Under the pieces are notes generated by a model that did no database searches, was not told the origin of the DNA, and was given only the letters and a program-made list of their open reading frames with translations. This document shows positions 36,010 through 45,300 of a stretch of DNA of 64,000 bases, piece by piece. The DNA is taken from the NCBI GenBank assembly GCA_965203605.1, contig OZ241902.1, forward strand, positions 2,852,001 through 2,916,000. Direction: 5' to 3'. Every line of letters starts with the position of its first letter. Within the stretch, counting starts at the first letter, position 1. A program made the position numbers and the translations under genes. Source of the DNA: JAPOUP01 sp965203605. GTDB lineage: Bacteria > Pseudomonadota > Alphaproteobacteria > Rhodobacterales > Rhodobacteraceae.

Positions 36010-36306
36010 CCAGTCGGGATCACCGACGTCTGGCGGCGACCGCACGTTGGCGGGTCCGAGAGAGTCAACGGAGACCGTCAGGACATGCGGTGGAAGTTCA
36101 GGAGCCTTCATGGAAGCCAGAAGCCCTTGGAACCGGTTGACACGACCATTCAGGTCTGCACCGGTCCCGGCGACGTCGTATGGGAGCCGTTCGGCGGCCT
36201 GTGCCCCGCCCTTGTGAGTTCCCGGCGTGCGGACCGCGCCCGCCGAAGCGCCGGGATCATGCCGGGGTTCCATCATGCCGCCGTCAAGCGACTCGCGGAC
36301 GCCTGA
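36010..36306 (+). pseudogene. DNA methyltransferase, C-terminal fragment
   Basis: In the frame ending at 36306: ITDVWRRPHVGGSERV, then LHGSQKPLEPVDTTIQVCTG, and PGDVVWEPFGGLCPALVSSR, which is the SAM-binding FxGxG region at the C-terminal end of a beta-class methyltransferase. The catalytic (S/D)PPY motif, which in this class lies earlier, is missing. It overlaps the restriction endonuclease gene by about 32 nt, so this was a linked M-R pair. Confidence 0.72.
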
Positions 36307-37078
36307 AAGGCCCCGGCCCGTCGAACCGGTCGAGTGGGAACACCACGGACTTTGGCAACGGGTGAGGCGAGCGTTGTTTGCGGTCCCGAACCACTTCACG
36401 ACGCCAACCACGATAGACGGACTTCTTGCGACGGACATTTTCACCCTCAACGCGCCGCTTGCCGCGACCTTTGGGGAATCCGCTGTCCACACGCTCAACG
36501 AACTGCGTCCAGTCCGGGATCCGGACTCCCGTTACCAGACGTATTCATCCGTGCGTCAGTCACAGACGTTTCCTGACGTGATACTGCAATCGGTGGATAA
36601 TGGGATCGTGCCGCTCATGGGTGTTGAGTTGAAAGGATGGTGTCCTCTCTCTCGCGAACGAGTGCCGACCCACCGCCTTACCGTCACGCGCGAAGCGCGC
36701 AACCCTTGGGATTTGCTGGCTGTCGTGCCGTGGGTTCTGTCGAACGTCCTGGCCGGTTCGCCAGTCCTTATGCGACCGTTCGTCCGGCCCGCACGGTATT
36801 GCGCTGAACGACGCAACCACTATTGGCGGTATGAACGTCTCAGCAGGAGCGCCGCCGGAATCACGATTCCAGAGGGCGTAGGCCCATATCCGGCCAAGGG
36901 CGATCATATCCCGGACAAGCCGAACAGCGATTCAGGAGGAAACCTCGGTCGACTGGCGCGCTACGGGGTCATGACCGAATACATTGACGCAATGTTGCGG
37001 GAACCTGTGCGCGGGGTTCCAGTGTCATCGTGGATCAAGTTCCTCAGGCAAAACGGGAGTCAGGGAGGGAACCAATGA
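36275..37078 (+). CDS. Type II restriction endonuclease, PD-(D/E)XK type (predicted)
   Basis: About 267 aa from ATG 36275. The gene is unbroken. TFPDVIL followed 15-16 residues later by GVELKGW is a PD...ExK catalytic pair as in many restriction enzymes, and the later NPWDLLAVVPWVLSNVLAGS and ARYCAERRNHYWRY segments recall a known REase group. The overlap with the methyltransferase 3' end supports the assignment. Without a working cognate methylase, such a nuclease should be toxic, so it may be silent, inactive, or guarded by a methylase elsewhere. Recognition sequence unknown. Confidence 0.68.
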   Translation: MPPSSDSRTPERPRPVEPVEWEHHGLWQRVRRALFAVPNHFTTPTTIDGLLATDIFTLNAPLAATFGESAVHTLNELRPVRDPDSRYQTYSSVRQSQTFPDVILQSVDNGIVPLMGVELKGWCPLSRERVPTHRLTVTREARNPWDLLAVVPWVLSNVLAGSPVLMRPFVRPARYCAERRNHYWRYERLSRSAAGITIPEGVGPYPAKGDHIPDKPNSDSGGNLGRLARYGVMTEYIDAMLREPVRGVPVSSWIKFLRQNGSQGGNQ

Positions 37079-37248
37079 ACGAACCAAGACCGAACGCGAA
37101 ATTGCCGGACCCGGTGGAAACGGACATGAAGCTGAGCGGCTATCAGCCAGGCAAGGCGGAACCGGAGGAGGAATTCGACATGCCCGGATGGTCGCGGGAT
37201 CAGGTGCGCGGGACTTTCATGCGGCTGTTCGTGGCCAGGGAATCCTGA
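37075..37248 (+). CDS. Small acidic protein coupled to the restriction gene, 57 aa
   Basis: ATG 37075 overlaps the nuclease stop (ATGA) and has GGGAGGGA upstream, so translation is coupled. The protein is hydrophilic, with an EPEEEFDMPGW middle and a DQVRGTFMRLFVARES end. I do not recognise a family. Being tied to an endonuclease, it could be an inhibitor, a controller or an accessory subunit, but nothing in the sequence proves this. Confidence 0.6.
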   Translation: MNEPRPNAKLPDPVETDMKLSGYQPGKAEPEEEFDMPGWSRDQVRGTFMRLFVARES

Positions 37249-37285
37249 CCCGGCGCGGAAATCTCCGGGTGCCGATGTGACTCAC

Positions 37286-37323
37286 GTATGTAATCCCCAA
37301 AAAAAGGGATGGGGATTACATAC
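37286..37323. repeat. Perfect 13-bp inverted repeat with 12-nt loop
   Basis: GTATGTAATCCCC and its inverse GGGGATTACATAC surround AAAAAAAGGGAT. Could act as a terminator for the restriction genes, but it recurs in part at 38361-38384 and bounds a distinct DNA segment. Confidence 0.75.
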
Positions 37324-37436
37324 TTGACAAAACATCCAATCGACCTTACTTTCGGAATCAACAATAGGAGTGATTCGAAATGGGGCTGGTGGCTTGATTG
37401 AATGGCGGCCGATACCGAATATCGGCCGCATCTCGG

Positions 37437-37709
37437 TCACTTCGCTGCTGGCTGTGCCTTGATGAGCTTGCTCACATTCGACCCGATAGCTCCAATCTTC
37501 TTTTGCTGCTCAGCTAACTGACCTTGCATATTCTGATTGGTTGTGTCGATGCGTTCATTGAGGCGACTTTCCATGTCTCGCATGTCAGTGCGCATCGCTT
37601 TCATTTCCGTTGCCAGAGGTTCAACGGCTCGCTCAACGCCTTCTCTGAAAACGTCACGCATGGCCTGAGCCAAAAGGTTTACACTTCCATTAAGTGGGTT
37701 ATTAGACAT
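37437..37709 (-). CDS. Small coiled-coil protein, about 90 aa
   Basis: ATG 37709 has AAGG 8 nt upstream; an in-frame ATG at 37736 lacks one. The protein starts MSNNPLNGSVNLLAQAM and its centre (about residues 25-75) is a long amphipathic coiled coil: ATEMKAMRTDMRDMESRLNE, then QNMQGQLAEQQKKIGAIG. No enzymatic motif. It is divergent from the DUF805 gene, and both lie inside the repeat-bounded lower-GC segment. Confidence 0.65.
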   Translation of the reverse strand: MSNNPLNGSVNLLAQAMRDVFREGVERAVEPLATEMKAMRTDMRDMESRLNERIDTTNQNMQGQLAEQQKKIGAIGSNVSKLIKAQPAAK

Positions 37710-37897
37710 TTCCCTTACCTTGGTTGAGTCTTTCATACAGATGGGAATTCTAACCGTTCGTTAGTCGAAACGACTTTCTTTCGCTATGTCAACGACAATT
37801 ATTTTTGGTGCGGCAATTTGGCTGCAATTCGGTTTCGCGCTTGACCGCCAAGTCGGTTCCCCAACACGTTTGTGCTGATTGTAAAGGGCAAACGGAA

Positions 37898-38335
37898 ATG
37901 ACATTCATGCAATCGATAACGACCTGCCTTGGGCCGAAGTATGCCACATTCAGCGGACGGGCGCCGCGGTCCGAATATGGATGGTTTTGGCTGATTGCGG
38001 TTCCGGGATGGGCCTTTTTCTCGATTGCGCTTGGTGATCTAGCCTTTGGGCAGCAAGGAATTGGTTTTTTTACGGTGCTTGGCCTGATGCTTGGCCCGGC
38101 CTTGGTTGTCCCAACTCTAGCCGTAACCGCCCGCCGTCTGCATGACATGAACGCAAGCGGCTGGTGGCAAATCTTACCAGGCGCGTTTGGTGTCGGGATA
38201 ACAGATCCCGGCCTGGACGAGACTATCTCTGTCATTGCCTTCCTTTTCCTTCTTTCTCTGACCGTGATTCCCGGCAAAAAGGGGAAAAACCATTACGGCC
38301 CCGATCCGAGGTCAATAGGGCCTTGGAATGCCTGA
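37898..38335 (+). CDS. DUF805 inner-membrane protein
   Basis: 145 aa from ATG 37898. DUF805 features: an N-terminal KYATFSGRAPRSEYGWFW, three or four membrane helices, LAVTARRLHDMNASGWW in the middle and a terminal PGKKGKNHYGPDP. Function of the family is not known; members often travel with phage or mobile genes. Flanked by inverted GGGGATTACATAC repeats. Confidence 0.8.
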   Translation: MTFMQSITTCLGPKYATFSGRAPRSEYGWFWLIAVPGWAFFSIALGDLAFGQQGIGFFTVLGLMLGPALVVPTLAVTARRLHDMNASGWWQILPGAFGVGITDPGLDETISVIAFLFLLSLTVIPGKKGKNHYGPDPRSIGPWNA

Positions 38336-38360
38336 ATTTGCAAAATTCTTGTCAAGTTAA

Positions 38361-38384
38361 GTATGTAATCCCCAAAGGGATGGG
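38361..38384 (+). repeat. Second copy of the GTATGTAATCCCC motif
   Basis: GTATGTAATCCCC followed by AAAGGGATGGG repeats the left copy (37286 on) in direct orientation. With TTGTCAAG before it, it also mirrors 37311-37330 as an inverted repeat, so the 37311-38373 segment has terminal inverted repeats. Confidence 0.65.
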
Positions 38385-38581
38385 TGAGATCGGAACGGAT
38401 GCCGTACTTTAGCCGCTTACGGCGAAGGGGCGGGATCAAGTTCGGTCGCGTGTGGCTTCTCGACCGCTGGCCGACGCGAATCAGGCACAGGTGATCCTCA
38501 CTGCCCAAACCCCCTACGATCAGGCGGCCAGGGAATTACCAGTCCCGGGACCGTGTTTCCTGTCCAGGTTCCGCCATCTGT

Positions 38582-39421
38582 TCAAGGGGTTGAGGTTGCG
38601 TCCCTGGTACCACACCTCGAAATCGGTGAGAGATCAACGCCCTCTATGTCACTTTCGGTGACAAGCTGATCAACGAACGCCTTCGCAGCACGGGTCCAGG
38701 CAGCTTTCTCAAGCGCAATTGATATCTTGTTCCTCACTGCGGCGAATGGTAGAATCCGTCCCGACTCCACTGCATCCATCCGGATGACATGCCAGCCGAA
38801 CCGGGTACTAACCGGCGTGGCCGTAACCTCACCCTCTTCCAAAGACCGCAACGCGGCCTCGAACTCGGGAACGGAGTCTCCCGGACGGAGCTGGCCAAGC
38901 CGACCACCTGACCGCGCCGAGTCACAGTCACTATACTGACGGGCCAGCCCCGGGAACCCCTGCGGGTCCGCATGCGCTTTTCCTGCCACTTCCAACGCGC
39001 GAATGGAAATGCACGGTCGGTCCTTTGGTTGTGCGGAATCCCTCCGGAACAGGATATGCGACACTTCCCAAAGCGGTGATGAGCGGAACCTTGAGGGATC
39101 ACGCGCCCATTCAGCCCGAATTTCCTTTTCATGAGGTGCCTCTACCGCCACAGCATCCTCGAGTAGGCTTCGAATCAGGGCCTCATCCTCTGTCTCCACG
39201 CTTCCGCCGGACCTTCGTGGATCGCCAGGGATGTTCCGACGGTTGGCTTCCTGCAGCAGAAGCGCCCTGATCGCAAGCGATCCAGCGGCCTTTCGCCACG
39301 CAAGCCCAGGCTTGTTTCCCGCTACTGGATGGTTCTGAACCTCTGCGGCGATGTCCTGCGGCGAAACACGCTCGCCGTTGACGACAACGTCCGGGAACAG
39401 CGGAGCACCCCTTCCATTCAT
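38582..39421 (-). CDS. PpiC-type peptidyl-prolyl isomerase (parvulin, NifM-like)
   Basis: 279 aa. The N-terminal half is a helical SurA/NifM-like chaperone region; the parvulin domain covers about residues 120-225 (SHILFRRDSAQP, QYSDCDSARSGGRLGQL, GDSVPEFEAALRSLEEGE, TRFGWHVIRMD). There is no signal peptide, so it is probably cytoplasmic. ATGA overlap with narI puts it last in the nitrate reductase operon, where a parvulin is found in several nar clusters, and it likely aids folding of Nar subunits. Confidence 0.85.
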   Translation of the reverse strand: MNGRGAPLFPDVVVNGERVSPQDIAAEVQNHPVAGNKPGLAWRKAAGSLAIRALLLQEANRRNIPGDPRRSGGSVETEDEALIRSLLEDAVAVEAPHEKEIRAEWARDPSRFRSSPLWEVSHILFRRDSAQPKDRPCISIRALEVAGKAHADPQGFPGLARQYSDCDSARSGGRLGQLRPGDSVPEFEAALRSLEEGEVTATPVSTRFGWHVIRMDAVESGRILPFAAVRNKISIALEKAAWTRAAKAFVDQLVTESDIEGVDLSPISRCGTRDATSTP

Positions 39422-40158
39422 TTCACCGACCCTGCCACACCTGACGGCGAAGCCTCAGTCATCGGCCGGACGCTGCGACGTCGGCTGCGCACGACCTGAT
39501 ACCCGGGACGGGTCAGATAGCGAAGCGGCACCGAAAGCATATGGACAAGCCGCGTGAACGGAAAGATCAGGAAAATTGTCAGCCCAAGAAACAGATGCAG
39601 CTTGAACACCAGAGCCGCGTCCTCGATGTAGCTTGCCGCAGCCGGATCGAATGTGAATATCCCCTGGGCCCATGCCATGAATGTAACCATCTCATGGCCG
39701 TCCAAGTGCTGGACAGACACCACAATGGTGCCGAGTCCTAGCACGAGCTGTGCAATCAGCAATGCCAGGACCGCAATGTCCGCGAAACTTGACGTCCGAC
39801 GGATCCGCGGATCGGTCCACCTGCGATGGAACAGGATCACCCCGCCAACGAGCGCCATAACTCCCGCGATTCCGCCTACAACCACCGCCAGCACCTGCTT
39901 CGCACCATGGCTGATACCAATGGCGTCAAACACCCAGATCGGTGTCAGGAGCCCTATCAGATGACCGAACAGAACCACGAGGACTCCGACATGGAACAGA
40001 ATCGACCCCAAGACCAACTGCCGTCTGCGCAACAGTTGCGAAGATGACGATTTCCAGGTGAAGGGGTCACGTTCGTACCGGATGATCGAGCCGATAACCA
40101 TAACGCTGATCGCGATATAGGGATAGATTCCGAACAGAAAATGGTGCAGCATCTCCAT
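39418..40158 (-). CDS. narI: Respiratory nitrate reductase gamma subunit (cytochrome b)
   Basis: 246 aa with five membrane helices. His pairs for the two b haems are visible (SILFHVGVLVVLFGHLIGLL and, near the C-terminus, FKLHLFLGLTIFLIFPFTRLVH). It oxidises quinol in the membrane and passes electrons to NarH. ATG 40158 lies just past the narJ stop (40166); an ATG at 40152 is also in frame. Confidence 0.92.
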   Translation of the reverse strand: MEMLHHFLFGIYPYIAISVMVIGSIIRYERDPFTWKSSSSQLLRRRQLVLGSILFHVGVLVVLFGHLIGLLTPIWVFDAIGISHGAKQVLAVVVGGIAGVMALVGGVILFHRRWTDPRIRRTSSFADIAVLALLIAQLVLGLGTIVVSVQHLDGHEMVTFMAWAQGIFTFDPAAASYIEDAALVFKLHLFLGLTIFLIFPFTRLVHMLSVPLRYLTRPGYQVVRSRRRSVRPMTEASPSGVAGSVK

Positions 40159-40165
40159 GCCTCCG

Positions 40166-40861
40166 TTAACTGACCGCCTGCCGGTCCGCAGGCTCCTCCA
40201 TGCGGGACAGCATCCCACGCACCTGCGGACAGCCCGCCTGTGGATCGGAGTCAAAACGGACCTCCGTATCTTCCCAAGCGGCGTCGAGCGCCTCCAGATC
40301 ATCGTGCTCGTCATCCCGTACAGCCCTCAACTCCGCCAGAGCACCAGAGTCAGCGCGCGATCCTGCGATCTGCAGCAGCGCAGTGAACACGGTCGCATAA
40401 GGGCTTTCCCTCCTCAGTAGCCGCTCGGACAAGGCCTGCAGGATATGGGCCGCGTCCGCGAGCGTCGCCCGAGCTTCCTCCCGAGGGCGCGTGGACAGGA
40501 ATTCAAGAAGCACCGGCAAATGGTCGGGAAGCTCGGATGTAGCCAGATCGAAACCAGCGTCCCGATAGGTCTCCAGAAGCGAGACCATCGCTCCACCTCG
40601 GTCGCGGCTTTCGCCATGCACATGCTCGAAGAGGCAAAGACTGAGAGTCCGCGACCTGTCGAACAAAGTCACGTAACGCTCCTGCATATCGAAAATATCG
40701 CCGACCGCCAAGCTATCGGTCAGGGACCTCAGACCACGCCGCGCCTTGCCGGACATCCGCCTGTCAGAATCCAGAACCGCCGAGATTTCCGGCATCCCGT
40801 CCTGCAGCCTCGACGAGGGATAGCAAAGAAGAAGCGAGAGCGCCTTCAGGGTCCTGTCCAT
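40166..40861 (-). CDS. narJ: Nitrate reductase assembly chaperone
   Basis: 231 aa. NarJ/TorD-like helical chaperone that helps insert the Mo cofactor in NarG. Visible: LLLCYPSSRLQD, the SLCLFEHVHGESRDRGGAMV signature and LPDHLPVLLEFL. Its ATG overlaps the narH stop by one base. Confidence 0.92.
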   Translation of the reverse strand: MDRTLKALSLLLCYPSSRLQDGMPEISAVLDSDRRMSGKARRGLRSLTDSLAVGDIFDMQERYVTLFDRSRTLSLCLFEHVHGESRDRGGAMVSLLETYRDAGFDLATSELPDHLPVLLEFLSTRPREEARATLADAAHILQALSERLLRRESPYATVFTALLQIAGSRADSGALAELRAVRDDEHDDLEALDAAWEDTEVRFDSDPQAGCPQVRGMLSRMEEPADRQAVS

Positions 40862-42384
40862 CAGTTCACCTCCTCAGGCATCCGCAGCGGGCGCTTGGAT
40901 CCTCCGAACAACGACCCACCTGATATGCCGCTGGAACAGCGGTTGCCGTCAGTGAAGCCGCAACCGCCCCTCAGGTCGTAGGCTTCCTCAACGTTCTCAC
41001 GGTGGGTTGTTGGAATGACGAATCTATCCTCGAAATCGGCCAGCGCCATCAACCTGTACATATCCTCGATCATCCGGACGGAAAGTCCCACGCGTTCCGC
41101 GATGCTCTCGTCCACGACTCCCTCGATTGACTTGGATCGCATGAATGCCCGCATCGCGAGCATCCGTTCAAGCGCGGTTGCGACAGGCCCTTCGTCTCCC
41201 GCCGTAAGCATGTTCGCAAGGTACTTCAGCGGAATGCGCAGGCTCCGCACATCCGGCATGGATCCATTGAGGCCAATCGCACCAGCCTCGGCTGCATTCT
41301 GGATCGGGCTAAGCGGTGGCACGTACCAGACCATCGGAAGCGTACGGTATTCAGGATGGAGCGGAAACGCGACCTTCCACTCCATCGCCATCTTCCAGAT
41401 CGGGCTTTCCTGAGCAGCGCGGATCCACTCATCGGGAATCCCACTTTGCCCTGCGGCCGCGATCACTGCCGGATCACCCGGGTCAAGAAACACGTCAAGC
41501 TGCGCTTGGTACAGATCGGTCACACGCTCCGCATTCGCCGCCTCCGAAATGCGGTCGGCATCGTAGAGAATGACCCCCAGATACCTGATGCGTCCCACAC
41601 AGGTCTCGGAGCAGACGGTCGGGTTGCCGGACTCGATCCTAGGGTAGCACAACGTGCATTTCTCCGACTTCCCGGTCGACCAGTTGTAGTAGACTTTCTT
41701 ATAGGGACATCCGCTGACACACATACGCCAGCCACGGCATTTCTCCTGATCGATGAGGACGATGCCATCCTCTTCCCGCTTGTAGATCGCGCCGGAAGGA
41801 CAACTCGCGACACAGGAAGGGTTCAGGCAGTGTTCGCAGAGCCTTGGGAGATACATCATGAAGGTGTTCTCGTATTCACCATAGATCTCTTTCTGAACGC
41901 CCTCGAAGTTGCGGTCCTGACCGCGCTCGGAAAACTCACCTCCCAGAATCTCGTCCCAGTTCGGGCCTCCCGTGATCTTTTCGATCCGCTCACCGGAAAC
42001 CACCGAACGCGGGCGCGCCGTCGGAAACGCCTCCATCTCAGGTGCGGACTTCAGATGGTCGTAGTCGAAGTCATATGGCTCATAGTAGTCATCGATCTCG
42101 GGTAGATCCGGATTGGCGAATATGTTTGCCAGAATCCGCCACTTCGATCCCTGTCTGGGCTGGAGCTTACCCGAGCGTGTCCGCACCCATCCCCCGTTCC
42201 AGCGGTCCTGGTTCTCCCAATCTCTGGGATACCCAAGACCGGGTTTGGTTTCGACGTTGTTGAACCAAGCGTATTCAACACCTTCCCGGCTTGTCCAGAC
42301 ATTCTTGCAGGTGACGGAGCAGGTGTGGCATCCAATGCACTTGTCAAGGTTCAACACCATGCCGATCTGTGCACAAACTCTCAT
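40861..42384 (-). CDS. narH: Respiratory nitrate reductase beta subunit
   Basis: 507 aa iron-sulphur electron-transfer subunit. Cluster motifs in order: CIGCHTCSVTCKNVW, CEHCLNPSCVASCPSGA, CRGWRMCVSGCPYKK (Trp instead of the second Cys, giving the 3Fe-4S cluster) and CTLCYPRIESG...CSETCVGR. It links NarI to NarG on the cytoplasmic face. It overlaps narG by 4 nt. Confidence 0.95.
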   Translation of the reverse strand: MRVCAQIGMVLNLDKCIGCHTCSVTCKNVWTSREGVEYAWFNNVETKPGLGYPRDWENQDRWNGGWVRTRSGKLQPRQGSKWRILANIFANPDLPEIDDYYEPYDFDYDHLKSAPEMEAFPTARPRSVVSGERIEKITGGPNWDEILGGEFSERGQDRNFEGVQKEIYGEYENTFMMYLPRLCEHCLNPSCVASCPSGAIYKREEDGIVLIDQEKCRGWRMCVSGCPYKKVYYNWSTGKSEKCTLCYPRIESGNPTVCSETCVGRIRYLGVILYDADRISEAANAERVTDLYQAQLDVFLDPGDPAVIAAAGQSGIPDEWIRAAQESPIWKMAMEWKVAFPLHPEYRTLPMVWYVPPLSPIQNAAEAGAIGLNGSMPDVRSLRIPLKYLANMLTAGDEGPVATALERMLAMRAFMRSKSIEGVVDESIAERVGLSVRMIEDMYRLMALADFEDRFVIPTTHRENVEEAYDLRGGCGFTDGNRCSSGISGGSLFGGSKRPLRMPEEVN

Positions 42385-45300
42385 TCCGCAGCCTCCCTTA
42401 CGGTCGCTTGCCGATCAAGCCAGTCAACCTTTTTCATTTTCCGGACGACAACGAATTCATCCCGGTTTGAACCGACCGTCCCATAGTAGTTGAACCCATA
42501 GGACTGTTGTGCGTAGCCACCGATCATATGGGTCGGCTTCAGCACTGTACGTGTGACCGAATTGTGAATCCCACCTCGCTTTCCGGTCTTTTCCGAGCCC
42601 GGCGTATTCACGATTTTTTCCTGAGCATGATACATGTACGTCGTGCCATCCTTGATCCTCTGGGACACAACAGCCCGGGCGGTCAACGCGCCATTCGAGT
42701 TGTAGAGTTCAACCCAGTCGTTGTCGACGATACCGGCCGATTTCGCATCGTTCTCGCTGATCCAGACAACCGGTCCACCCCGGTTCAGGGTCAGCATCAG
42801 GAGATTGTCGGAATACGTGGAGTGGATTCCCCATTTCTGGTGTGGCGTGATGAAGTTCAGAACAAGGCTATCGCCCGCGTCCCTGATTCCGTCGGTAATG
42901 GTCTTCAGATCGACTGGCGGACGGTAAGACACGAATGCTTCCCCGAACGCGCGCATCCACAGATGGTCCTGATAGAGCTGCTGACGGCCGGTCAAGGTTC
43001 GCCAGGGAATCAATTCGTGGACGTTGGTGTATCCAGCGTTATAGCAGACCTTCTCGGATTCAAGCCCCGACCAGGTGGGTGAAGATATGATCTTGCGCGG
43101 CTGTGCCGCGATATCGTGAAAGCCAATCCTCTCGTCTTCCTTGGAACTGGCCAGATGGACATGATCGCGGCCCGTTGCCTTCCCCAGCGCTCCCCAGGCC
43201 TTGACGGCGACCGCTCCATTGGTTTCCGGAGCCAGCGACAGGACCACTTCGGTGGCGTCAATGTCGGTCATGATTTTCGGGCAACCCTTTGCCGGACCAT
43301 CCAGCCATTCACCATTGAGTTCCCTCAGATGCTGAACCTCGCCCTTCGTGTCCCAGACAATTCCCTTACCGCCATTGCCGATACTGTCCATGAGAGGACC
43401 AAGCGCCACGAAACGGTCGTAGAGCGCCGGATAGTCCCGCTCGACCGGTACGAAATTCGGTGCCGTCCTGCCTGGAATGAGGTCGCACTCTCCCTTCTTC
43501 CAGTCCCTCACCTGATCCTGCGCGATCTCGGCCGGCGTATCGTGTAGAATCGGAACCGCGACGACGTCCGTTTCCTTACCCAGAATTTCCGGAGCAACAT
43601 CCTGGAACTTCCGGGCAATGGCCTTGAATATCTCCCAGTCCGACTTCGATTCGTAGGCGGGATCCACTGCTGCCTGAAGCGGATGGATGAAGGGATGCAT
43701 GTCTGACGTGTTGAGATCGTTCTTCTCGTACCATGAGGCGGTGGGCAACACGATGTCCGAATAGACTGCCGTTGTGCTCATCCGGAAATCGATCGTTACC
43801 AGAAGGTCGAGCTTGCCTTGCGGCGCTTCATCATGCCAAGCCACTTCCCTTGGTTTCTGTCGGCCTTCCTCACTTAGGTCGCGACCAAGAACCCCGTGGT
43901 CCGCTCCCAGCAGGTGTTTCAGGAAATACTCGTGGCCCTTGCCTGATGACCCAAGGAGGTTCGAGCGCCATACAAACAGGTTACGTGGCCAGTTCGCAGG
44001 ATCGTCGGGATCCTCGCAGGACATCTGAAGATCACCGGATTTGAGCTGCTCGGCCACATGGCGGGGGACTTCCTTCCCCTCAGCCTTCGCGGCTTTCGCG
44101 ACCTCGAGAGGATTGGTCTTCAGCTGTGGCGCGCTTGGCAGCCAGCCCATGCGCTCGGCCCGGATATTGTAGTCAATCAGTGAGACGTCCCAGTCGCCTT
44201 CGGGGGCTGTCGGCGAAATCAACTCATCGGCCGCGAGTGTCTCATACCGCCATTGGTTGGTATGGGCATACCACATGGAGGTGGAATTCATTTGCCGCGG
44301 CGGACGACCCCAGTCGAGCGCGAAGGCGAGCGGAAGCCAACCCGTCTGCGGGCGCAGTTTTTCCTGGCCCACGTAATGCGCCCAGCCACCGCCAGACTTC
44401 CCCACGCAACCGCACATCACCAACATGTTGATGACACCGCGGTAGTTCATGTCCATGTGGTACCAATGGTTCATCGCAGCGCCGATAACGATCATCGACC
44501 TGCCTTTGGTTTTCTCGGCGTTGTCGGCGAATTCCCGCGCAACCTGGACTATCCTGTCGGCACGAACACCGGTGATTCTCTCGGCCCAGGCGGGGGTGCC
44601 CGGCATGTCCGCACCATAGTCCCCGGTCACCCAATCGCCGCCAAGTCCCCGGTCAAGTCCATAGTTCGCGCAAAGGAGATCGAAAACGGTGGCAACCGTC
44701 AACTCGCCATCGGCAGTCTGGATCCTCTTTACCGGAACATTTCGCGTCAGAACGTCGGGGCGGTCGTCTCCGGTGGCGAAGAACTCGGAGGCGCCCGCAC
44801 CAAAGTACGGAAAATCGACTCCTTCGACCCCGTCATGGTCCGTATCGAGGATGAACGTCATCGCAAGCGTCGTGTCCTTTCCACCGGACTTCGATTCGAG
44901 ATTCCACCTGCGGCTTCCGTCCCAGCGATAGCCGACCGAACCATTTGGGGCGACCGGGCCGCCGGAGGCCCGATCCCAGGCGACTGTCTTCCATTCGGGA
45001 TTGTTCGCCTCCCCGAGCTTTCCATCCAGATCATCCGCCCGGAGGAACCGGCCCGGCACAAATTTCCCGTCCTTCCTTTCCAGACGGACCAGCATCGGAA
45101 AATCGCTGTATTTCCGGCAGTAGTCCTCAAAGTACCCGGTCTGCCGGTCAAGGTGGAACTCGCGCAGGATCACATGCCCAAAGGCCATGGCAAGTGCCGA
45201 GTCCGTTCCCTGCTTCACATTCAGCCAGATATCGCCGAATTTGGCCGCCTCGCTGTAATCGGGGCAGATCACCGCCGATTTCGCGCCGCGGTATCGCGCC

